Positions 44,501 to 56,500 of a stretch of 64,000 bases of DNA are shown here, one piece after another. Source of the DNA: Psychromonas sp030397575. GTDB taxonomy: Bacteria; Pseudomonadota; Gammaproteobacteria; Enterobacterales; Psychromonadaceae. The stretch is from the NCBI RefSeq assembly GCF_046250175.1, contig NZ_CP176468.1. One strand, written 5' to 3'. Numbering within the stretch: the stretch's first letter is position 1; each line of letters opens with the position of its first letter. A model generated the notes under the pieces. That model worked only from the letters and a program-made list of their open reading frames with translations, made no database searches and was not told the origin of the DNA. Both the position numbers and the translations under genes were made by a program.

Positions 44501-47500
44501 TCGTCAGTCGTTGCGCTATCTGCTACTAAGACGGTGTCATCGGCCACTGGATCAACCGTGACAGTCACCGTTTCTGTATTGCCATCTTCATTGGTGTACG
44601 TGAAGGTATCCGATCCGTTGAAGTCCGCATCGGGTGTGTAAGTCACTGTGCCATCATCGTTGATAGCCACTGTCCCGTTCGTACCATCGGTCACTGACGC
44701 CACTGGCGATACAACCCCATCAGCATCCGTATCATTTGCCACTACATCAATCACCACTGGCGTGTCTTCGTCAGTCGTTGCACTATCTGCTACTAAGACG
44801 GTGTCATCAGCCACTGGTTCAACCGTGACGGTCACCGTTTCTGTATTGCCGTCTTCATTGGTGTACGTGAAGGTATCCGACCCGTTGAAGTCCGCATCGG
44901 GTGTGTAAGTTACGGTGCCATCATCGTTAATCGCAACAGTCCCGTTAGTCCCGTCAGTGACTGAAGCAACAGGTGATGTGACGCCATCCGCATCCGTATC
45001 ATTTGCGACGACATCGATAACCACTGGGGTATCTTCGTCAGTCGTTGCTGAATCTGCTGCTAATACTGTGTCATCAGCCACTGGTTCAACTGTTACTGTG
45101 ACCGTTTCTGTATTGCCGTCTTCATTGGTGTACGTGAAGGTATCCGACCCGTTGAAGTCGGCATCGGGTGTGTAAGTTACGGTACCGTCAGTATTAATAG
45201 CCACTGTCCCGTTAGTCCCGTCAGTGACTGAGGCAACAGGTGAAACTTCACCATCAGCATCCGTATCATTTGCGACGACATCGATAACCACTGGGGTATC
45301 TTCGTCAGTCGTTGCGCTATCTGCTACTAAGACGGTGTCATCAGCCACTGGATCAACCGTGACTGTTACCGTTTCTGTATTGCCATCTTCATTGGTGTAC
45401 GTGAAGGTATCCGACCCGTTAAAGTCGGCATCGGGTGTGTAAGTCACTGTGCCATCATCGTTGATAGCCACTGTGCCGTTAGTCCCGTCAGTGACTGAGG
45501 CAACAGGTGAAACTTCACCATCAGCATCCGTATCATTTGCGACGACATCGATAACCACTGGGGTATCTTCGTCAGTCGTTGCGCTATCTGCTACTAAGAC
45601 GGTGTCATCTGCGACTGGATCAACCGTGACTGTTACCGTTTCTGTATTGCCATCTTCATTGGTGTACGTGAAGGTATCCGACCCGTTAAAGTCGGCATCG
45701 GGTGTGTAAGTCACTGTGCCATCATCGTTGATAGCCACTGTCCCGTTAGTCCCGTCAGTGACTGAGGCAACAGGTGAAACTTCACCATCAGCATCCGTAT
45801 CATTTGCGACGACATCGATAACCACTGGGGTATCTTCGTCAGTCGTTGCACTATCTGCTACTAAGACGGTCTCGTCTGCCACTGGATCAACCGTCACTGT
45901 GACCGTTTCTGTATTGCCGTCTTCATTGGTGTACGTGAAGGTATCCGACCCGTTGAAGTCGGCATCGGGTGTGTAAGTTACGGTGCCGTCAGCGTTAATC
46001 GCAACAGTCCCGTTTGTGCCGTCTGTTACTGAGGCAACAGGTGATGTGACGCCATCGGCATCCGTATCATTTGCGACGACATCAATCACCACTGGCGTAT
46101 CTTCGTCAGTCGTTGCGCTATCTGCTACTAAGACGGTGTCGTCTGCGACTGGATCAACCGTGACGGTCACCGTTTCTGTATTGCCATCTTCATTGGTGTA
46201 CGTGAAGGTATCCGATCCGTTAAAGTCCGCATCGGGTGTGTAAGTCACTGTGCCATCATCGTTAATAGCCACTGTGCCATTAGTGCCATTGGTCACTGAC
46301 GCCACTGGCGATACAACCCCATCAGCATCCGTATCATTTGCGACGACATCGATAACCACTGGCGTGTCTTCGTTAGTCGTTGCGCTATCGGCTACTAAGA
46401 CGGTGTCATCAGCCACTGGATCAACTGTTACTGTTACCGTTTCTGTATTGCCATCTTCATTGGTGTACGTGAAGGTATCCGACCCGTTGAAGTCCGCATC
46501 GGGTGTGTAAGTCACTGTGCCATCATCGTTAATAGCCACTGTGCCATTAGTGCCATTGGTCACTGACGCCACTGGCGATACAACCCCATCAGCATCCGTA
46601 TCATTTGCGACGACATCGATAACCACTGTCGTGTCTTCGTCAGTCGTTGCGCTATCGGCTACTAAGACGGTGTCATCTGCCACTGGATCAACCGTGACAG
46701 TCACCGTTTCTGTATTGCCATCTTCATTGGTGTACGTGAAGGTATCCGATCCGTTGAAGTCCGCATCTGGTGTGTAAGTTACGGTGCCATCATCGTTGAT
46801 AGCCACTGTCCCGTTCGTACCATCGGTCACTGACGCCACTGGCGATACAACCCCATCAGCATCCGTATCATTTGCGACGACATCGATAACCACTGGCGTG
46901 TCTTCGTTAGTCGTTGCGCTATCGGCTACTAAGACGGTGTCATCAGCCACTGGATCAACTGTTACTGTTACCGTTTCTGTATTGCCATCTTCATTGGTGT
47001 ACGTAAATTCGTCTTCACCATTGAAATCTGCGTTTGGCGTGTAGGTCACTGTGCCGTCATCGTTGATAGCTACTGTGCCGTTAGTCCCGTCAGTTACTGA
47101 CGCCACTGGCGATACAACCCCATCAGCATCCGTATCATTTGCGACGACATCAATCACCACTGGCGTATCTTCGTCAGTCGTTGCGCTATCTGCTACTAAG
47201 ACGGTGTCGTCTGCGACTGGATCAACCGTGACGGTCACCGTTTCTGTATTGCCATCTTCATTGGTGTACGTGAAGGTATCCGATCCGTTGAAGTCCGCAT
47301 CTGGTGTGTAAGTCACTGTGCCGTCATCGTTGATAGCTACTGTGCCGTTAGTCCCGTCAGTTACTGACGCCACTGGCGATACAACCCCATCAGCATCCGT
47401 ATCATTTGCGACGACATCAATCACCACTGGCGTGTCTTCGTCAGTCGTTGCGCTATCTGCTACTAAGACGGTGTCATCAGCCACTGGATCAACTGTTACT

Positions 47501-50500
47501 GTTACCGTTTCTGTATTGCCATCTTCATTGGTGTACGTGAAGGTATCCGACCCGTTAAAGTCGGCATCGGGTGTGTAAGTCACTGTGCCATCATCGTTGA
47601 TAGCCACTGTGCCGTTAGTCCCGTCAGTGACTGAAGCAACAGGTGATGTGACGCCATCCGCATCCGTATCATTTGCGACGACATCTATAACCACTGGGGT
47701 ATCTTCGTCAGTCGTTGCTGAATCTGCTGCTAATACTGTGTCATCAGCCACTGGTTCAACTGTTACTGTGACCGTTTCTGTATTGCCGTCTTCATTGGTG
47801 TACGTGAAGGTATCCGACCCGTTGAAGTCGGCATCGGGTGTGTAAGTTACGGTACCGTCAGTATTAATAGCCACTGTCCCGTTAGTCCCGTCAGTGACTG
47901 AGGCAACAGGTGAAACTTCACCATCAGCATCCGTATCATTTGCGACGACATCGATAACCACTGGGGTATCTTCGTCAGTCGTTGCACTATCTGCTACTAA
48001 GACGGTCTCGTCTGCCACTGGATCAACCGTCACTGTGACCGTTTCTGTATTGCCGTCTTCATTGGTGTACGTGAAGGTATCCGACCCGTTGAAGTCGGCA
48101 TCGGGTGTGTAAGTTACGGTGCCGTCAGCGTTAATCGCAACAGTCCCGTTTGTGCCGTCTGTTACTGAGGCAACAGGTGATGTGACGCCATCGGCATCCG
48201 TATCATTACTGATAACATCAATCACCACTGGGGTGTCTTCGTCAGTCGTTGCGCTATCTGCTACTAAGACGGTGTCATCGGCCACTGGATCAACTGTGAC
48301 GGTCACCGTTTCTGTATTGCCATCTTCATTGGTGTACGTGAAGGTATCCGACCCGTTGAAGTCCGCATCTGGTGTGTAAGTCACTGTGCCGTCAGCGTTG
48401 ATAGCCACTGTCCCGTTCGTACCATCGGTCACTGAGGCAACAGGTGAAACTTCACCGTCGGCATCCGTATCATTTGCGACGACATCGATCACCACTGGCG
48501 TGTCTTCGTCAGTCGTTGCGCTATCGGCTACTAAGACGGTGTCATCAGCCACTGGATCAACTGTTACTGTTACCGTTTCTGTATTGCCATCTTCATTGGT
48601 GTACGTGAAGGTATCCGACCCGTTGAAGTCCGCATCGGGTGTGTAAGTCACTGTGCCGTCATCGTTGATAGCTACTGTGCCGTTAGTCCCGTCAGTTACT
48701 GACGCCACTGGCGATACAACCCCATCAGCATCCGTATCATTTGCGACGACATCAATCACCACTGGCGTGTCTTCGTCAGTCGTTGCGCTATCTGCTACTA
48801 AGACGGTGTCATCAGCCACTGGATCAACTGTTACTGTTACCGTTTCTGTATTGCCATCTTCATTGGTGTACGTGAAGGTATCCGACCCGTTGAAGTCGGC
48901 ATCGGGTGTGTAAGTCACTGTGCCATCATCGTTAATAGCCACTGTGCCATTAGTGCCATTGGTCACTGACGCCACTGGCGATACAACCCCATCAGCATCC
49001 GTATCATTTGCGACGACATCGATAACCACTGGGGTGTCTTCGTCAGTCGTTGCGCTATCTGCTACTAAGACGGTGTCATCAGCCACTGGATCAACTGTGA
49101 CTGTCACCGTTTCTGTATTGCCATCTTCATTGGTGTACGTGAAGGTATCCGACCCGTTGAAGTCTGCATCGGGTGTGTAAGTCACTGTGCCATCATCGTT
49201 AATAGCCACTGTGCCATTAGTGCCATTGGTCACTGACGCCACTGGCGATACAACCCCATCAGCATCCGTATCATTTGCGACGACATCGATAACCACTGGC
49301 GTGTCTTCGTCAGTCGTTGCGCTATCGGCTACTAAGACGGTGTCATCGGCCACTGGATCAACCGTGACAGTCACCGTTTCTGTATTGCCATCTTCATTGG
49401 TGTACGTGAAGGTATCCGATCCGTTGAAGTCCGCATCGGGTGTGTAAGTCACTGTGCCATCATCGTTGATAGCCACTGTGCCATTAGTGCCATTGGTCAC
49501 TGACGCCACTGGCGATACAACCCCATCAGCATCCGTATCATTTGCGACGACATCGATAACCACTGGCGTGTCTTCGTCAGTCGTTGCGCTATCGGCTACT
49601 AAGACGGTGTCATCTGCGACTGGATCAACTGTGACTGTTACCGTTTCTGTATTGCCATCTTCATTGGTGTACGTGAAGGTATCCGACCCGTTGAAGTCCG
49701 CATCGGGTGTGTAAGTCACTGTGCCATCATCGTTAATCGCAACAGTCCCGTTTGTGCCGTCTGTTACTGAGGCAACAGGTGATGTGACGCCATCGGCATC
49801 CGTATCATTTGCGACGACATCGATAACCACTGGTGTGTCTTCGTCAGTCGTTGCGCTATCGGCTACTAAGACGGTGTCATCTGCGACTGGATCAACCGTG
49901 ACTGTCACCGTTTCTGTATTGCCATCTTCATTGGTGTACGTGAAGGTATCCGACCCGTTGAAGTCGGCATCGGGTGTGTAAGTCACTGTGCCGTCATCGT
50001 TAATAGCCACTGTGCCATTAGTGCCATTGGTCACTGACGCCACTGGCGATACAACCCCATCAGCATCCGTATCATTTGCGACGACATCGATAACCACTGG
50101 GGTGTCTTCGTCAGTCGTTGCGCTATCTGCTACTAAGACGGTGTCATCAGCCACTGGATCAACTGTTACTGTGACCGTTTCTGTATTGCCATCTGCATTG
50201 GTGTACGTGAAGGTATCCGATCCGTTGAAGTCCGCATCTGGTGTGTAGGTCACTGTGCCATCATCGTTGATAGCTACTGTGCCGTTCGTACCATCGGTCA
50301 CTGAGGCAACAGGTGAAACTTCACCGTCGGCATCCGTATCATTTGCGACGACATCGATAACCACTGGCGTGTCTTCGTCAGTCGTTGCGCTATCTGCTAC
50401 TAAGACGGTGTCGTCTGCCACTGGATCAACCGTGACGGTCACCGTTTCTGTATTGCCATCTTCATTGGTGTACGTAAATTCGTCTTCACCATTGAAATCT

Positions 50501-53500
50501 GCGTTTGGCGTGTAGGTCACTGTGCCGTCATCGTTGATAGCTACTGTGCCGTTAGTCCCGTCAGTTACTGACGCCACTGGCGATACAACCCCATCAGCAT
50601 CCGTATCATTTGCGACGACATCAATCACCACTGGCGTATCTTCGTCAGTCGTTGCGCTATCTGCTACTAAGACGGTGTCGTCTGCGACTGGATCAACCAT
50701 GACGGTCACCGTTTCTGTATTGCCATCTTCATTGGTGTACGTGAAGGTATCCGATCCGTTGAAGTCCGCATCTGGTGTGTAAGTCACTGTGCCGTCATCG
50801 TTGATAGCTACTGTGCCGTTAGTCCCGTCAGTTACTGACGCCACTGGCGATACAACCCCATCAGCATCCGTATCATTTGCGACGACATCAATCACCACTG
50901 GCGTGTCTTCGTCAGTCGTTGCGCTATCTGCTACTAAGACGGTGTCATCGGCCACTGGATCAACTGTTACTGTTACCGTTTCTGTATTGCCATCTTCATT
51001 GGTGTACGTGAAGGTATCCGACCCGTTAAAGTCGGCATCGGGTGTGTAAGTCACTGTGCCATCATCGTTGATAGCCACTGTGCCGTTAGTCCCGTCAGTG
51101 ACTGAAGCAACAGGTGATGTGACGCCATCGGCATCCGTATCATTACTGATAACATCAATCACCACTGGGGTGTCTTCGTCAGTCGTTGCGCTGTCTGCTA
51201 CTAATACTGTGTCATCAGCCACTGGTTCAACCGTGACGGTCACCGTTTCTGTATTGCCATCTTCATTGGTGTACGTGAAGGTATCCGACCCGTTGAAGTC
51301 TGCATCGGGTGTGTAAGTCACTGTGCCATCATCGTTAATCGCAACAGTCCCGTTAGTCCCGTCAGTGACTGAGGCCACTGGCGATACAACCCCATCAGCA
51401 TCCGTATCATTTGCCACTACATCAATCACCACTGGCGTATCTTCATTAGTCGTTGCGCTATCTGCTACTAAGACGGTGTCGTCGGCCACTGGATCAACCG
51501 TGACGGTCACCGTTTCTGTATTGCCATCTTCATTGGTGTACGTGAAGGTATCCGACCCGTTGAAGTCCGCATCTGGTGTGTAAGTCACTGTGCCGTCAGC
51601 GTTAATTGCCACAGTGCCGTTGGTACCGTCTGTTACTGAGGCAACAGGTGAAACTTCACCATCTGCGTCCGTATCATTTGCCACTACATCAATCACCACT
51701 GGCGTATCTTCATTAGTCGTTGCGCTGTCTGCCACTAAGACTGTGTCATCGGCCACTGGATCAACCGTGACTGTCACCGTTTCTGTATTGCCATCTTCAT
51801 TGGTGTACGTAAATTCGTCTTCACCATTGAAATCTGCGTTTGGCGTGTAAGTCACTGTGCCATCATCGTTGATAGCCACTGTGCCGTTAGTCCCGTCAGT
51901 TACTGAGGCAACAGGTGATGTGACGCCATCGGCATCCGTATCATTTGCGACGACATCAATCACCACTGGGGTGTCTTCGTCAGTCGTTGCGCTATCTGCT
52001 ACTAAGACTGTGTCATCGGCCACTGGATCAACTGTGACGGTCACCGTTTCTGTATTGCCATCTTCATTGGTGTACGTGAAGGTATCCGACCCGTTGAAGT
52101 CCGCATCTGGTGTGTAAGTCACTGTGCCATCTTCGTTAATCGCAACAGTCCCGTTTGTGCCGTCTGTTACTGAGGCAACAGGTGATGTGACGCCATCGGC
52201 ATCCGTATCATTTGCGACGACATCGATAACCACTGGTGTGTCTTCGTCAGTCGTTGCGCTATCTGCTACTAATACGGTGTCATCGGCCACTGGATCAACC
52301 GTGACGGTCACCGTTTCTGTATTGCCATCTTCATTGGTGTACGTGAAGGTATCCGACCCGTTGAAGTCCGCATCGGGTGTGTAAGTCACTGTGCCATCAT
52401 CGTTGATAGCCACTGTGCCGTTAGTCCCGTCAGTGACTGAGGCAACAGGTGATGTGACGCCATCGGCATCCGTATCATTTGCGACGACATCGATCACCAC
52501 TGGTGTGTCTTCGTCAGTCGTTGCGCTATCTGCTACTAATACTGTGTCATCGGCCACTGGATCAACTGTGACGGTCACCGTTTCTGTATTGCCATCTTCA
52601 TTGGTGTACGTGAAGGTATCCGACCCGTTGAAGTCCGCATCTGGTGTGTAAGTCACTGTGCCATCTTCGTTGATAGCCACTGTGCCATTAGTGCCATTGG
52701 TCACTGAGGCAACAGGTGATGTGACGCCATCGGCATCCGTATCATTTGCGACGACATCGATCACCACTGGTGTGTCTTCGTCAGTCGTTGCGCTATCTGC
52801 TACTAATACTGTGTCATCGGCCACTGGATCAACTGTGACGGTCACCGTTTCTGTATTGCCATCTTCATTGGTGTACGTAAATTCGTCTTCACCATTGAAA
52901 TCTGCGTTTGGTGTGTAGGTCACTGTGCCGCCAGCGTTAATTGCCACAGTGCCGTTGGTACCGTCTGTTACTGAGGCAACAGGTGAAACTTCACCATCTG
53001 CGTCCGTATCATTTGCCACTACATCAATCACCACTGGCGTATCTTCATTAGTCGTTGCGCTGTCTGCCACTAAGACTGTGTCATCGGCCACTGGATCAAC
53101 CGTGACTGTCACCGTTTCTGTATTGCCATCTTCATTGGTGTACGTAAATTCGTCTTCACCATTGAAATCTGCGTTTGGTGTGTAGGTCACTGTGCCGTCA
53201 GCGTTAATTGCCACAGTGCCGTTGGTACCGTCTGTTACTGAGGCAACAGGTGAAACTTCACCATCTGCGTCCGTATCATTTGCCACTACATCAATCACCA
53301 CTGGCGTATCTTCATTAGTCGTTGCGCTGTCTGCCACTAAGACTGTGTCATCGGCCACTGGATCAACCGTGACTGTCACCGTTTCTGTATTGCCATCTTC
53401 ATTGGTGTACGTAAATTCGTCTTCACCATTGAAATCTGCGTTTGGCGTGTAGGTCACTGTGCCATCATCGTTGATAGCCACTGTGCCGTTAGTCCCGTCA

Positions 53501-56500
53501 GTTACTGAGGCAACAGGTGATGTGACGCCATCGGCATCCGTATCATTTGCGACGACATCAATAACCACTGGCGTGTCTTCGTCAGTCGTTGCGCTATCTG
53601 CTACTAAGACTGTGTCATCGGCCACTGGATCAACTGTGACGGTCACCGTTTCTGTATTGCCATCTTCATTGGTGTACGTGAAGGTATCCGACCCATTGAA
53701 GTCCGCATCTGGTGTGTAAGTCACGGTGCCATCAGCGTTAATCGCAACAGTCCCGTTTGTACCGTCTGTTACTGAGGCAACAGGTGAAACTTCACCGTCT
53801 TCATCTGTATCGTTTGCTAATACGTCAATGATTACAGAAGTATCTTCTGTTGTAACGACGCTATCTTCAATAGTATTAGTTAGATCATCTACTCCATTAA
53901 CACCTGGCTCAACAGTGGCTGCTTCACCGTCTACCGTGCCGTCATTTGGTGTTAGTGTAAATGCAGGTAGCTCTTCGCCACTGTTGACCAGTGCTGCTCC
54001 GGCTTCGGTTAAGACAACCGTGCCATCTACGATCGCGTAGTTGACTGTGTCGCTCAGGGTAACAGTAACCTCGTCACCGTCTTCATCCGTTGTTTCGAAC
54101 GTCGCAACCACGGCACCTTCAACGGCACTGCCGTCATCTTCAGTAAAGTCATTGCTGCTAATGATAGTTATTTCTGGTGCATCATTACTAGTCGTCACAC
54201 CTGGCTCAACAGTGGCGGCTTCACCGTCTACCGTGCCGTCATTTGGTGTTAATGTAAATGCAGGTAATTCGGCGCCACTGTTCACCAGTGCTGCACCGGC
54301 TTCCGTTAAGACAACCGTACCATCTAAGATCGCGTAGTTGACTGTGTCGCTCAGGGTAACGGTAACTTCGTCACCATCTTCATCTGAGGTTTCGAAGGTC
54401 GCAACGACAGCCCCTTCAACGGCACTGCCATCATCTTCAGTAAAGTCATTGCTGCTAGTGATAGTTATTTCTGGTGCATCATTACTAGTCGTCACACCTG
54501 GCTCAACAGTGGCGGCTTCACCGTCTACCGTGCCGTCATTTGGTGTTAGTGTAAATGCAGGTAGCTCTTCGCCACTGTTGACCAGTGCTGCGCCCGCTTC
54601 TGTTAATACAACCGTGCCGTCAACAATTTCATAATTAACGGTATCGCTTAACGTAACAGTAACCTCGTCACCATCTTCATCCGTTGTTTCGAACGTCGCA
54701 ACCACGGCACCTTCAACCGCGCTGCCGTCATCTTCGGTAAAGTCATTGCTGCTAGTGATAGTTATTTCTGGTGCATCATTCGTCGTGGTTACACTTGGCT
54801 CAACAGAAACAGCTTCACCATCAGTAATGCCATCGTTTGGAATCAAAGTAAATTCAGGTAGCTCTTCGCCACTGTTGACCAGTTCTGCGCCCGCTTCTGT
54901 TAATACAACCGTGCCGTCAACAATTTCATAATTAACGGTATCGCTTAACGTAACAGTAACCTCGTCACCATCTTCATCCGTTGTTTCGAACGTCGCAACC
55001 ACGGCACCTTCAACGGCACTGCCGTCATCTTCAGTAAAGTCATTGCTGCTAGTGATAGTTATTTCTGGTGCATCATTCGTTGTAGTTACACTTGCCGCAA
55101 CAGAAACTGCTTCACCGTCAGTCGTGCCATCGTTTGGAATCAAAGTAAATTCAGGTAGCTCTTCGCCACTGTTGACCAGTTCTGCGCCCGCTTCTGTTAA
55201 TACAACCGTGCCGTCAACAATTTCATAATTAACGGTATCGCTTAACGTAACAGTAACCTCGTCACCATCTTCATCCGTTGTTTCGAACGTCGCAACCACG
55301 GCACCTTCAACGGCACTGCCGTCATCTTCAGTAAAGTCATTGCTGCTAGTGATAGTTATTTCTGGTGCATCATTCGTTGTAGTTACACTTGCCGCAACAG
55401 AAACTGCTTCACCGTCAGTCGTGCCATCATTTGGTGTTAGTGTAAATGCAGGTAGCTCTTCGCCACTGTTGACCAGTTCTGCGCCCGCTTCTGTTAATAC
55501 AACCGTGCCGTCAACAATTTCATAATTAACGGTATCGCTTAACGTAACAGTAACCTCGTCACCATCTTCATCCGTTGTTTCGAACGTCGCAACCACGGCA
55601 CCTTCAACGGCACTGCCGTCATCTTCAGTAAAGTCATTGCTGCTAGTGATAGTTATTTCTGGTGCATCATTCGTTGTAGTTACACTTGCCGCAACAGAAA
55701 CTGCTTCACCGTCAGTCGTGCCATCATTTGGTGTTAATGTAAATGCAGGTAATTCGGCGCCACTGTTCACCAGTGCTGCGCCCGCTTCGGTTAGCACAAC
55801 CGTGCCATCTACGATTTCATAATTAACGGTATCGCTTAACGTAACAGTAACCTCGTCACCATCTTCATCCGTTGTTTCGAACGTCGCAACCACGGCACCT
55901 TCAACGGCACTGCCGTCATCTTCAGTAAAGTCATTGCTGCTAGTGATAGTTATTTCTGGTGCATCATTCGTTGTAGTTACACTTGCCGCAACAGAAACTG
56001 CTTCACCGTCAGTCGTGCCATCATTTGGTGTTAGTGTAAATGCAGGTAGCTCTTCGCCACTGTTGACCAGTGCTGCGCCCGCTTCGGTTAGCACAACCGT
56101 GCCATCTACGATTTCATAATTAACGGTATCGCTTAACGTAACAGTAACCTCGTCACCGTCTTCATCCGTTGTTTCGAACGTCGCAACCACGGCACCTTCA
56201 ACGGCACTGCCGTCATCTTCAGTAAAGTCATTGCTGCTAGTGATAGTTATTTCTGGTGCATCATTCGTTGTAGTTACACTTGGCGCAACAGAAACTGCTT
56301 CACCGTCAGTCGTGCCATCATTTGGAATCAAAGTAAATTCAGGTAGCTCTTCGCCGCTGTTCACAAGTGCTGCGCCCGCTTCAGTTAATACAACCGTGCC
56401 GTCAACAATTTCATAATTAACGGTATCGCTTAACGTAACAGTAACCTCGTCACCATCTTCATCCGTTGTTTCGAAGGTCGCAACCACGGCACCTTCAACG

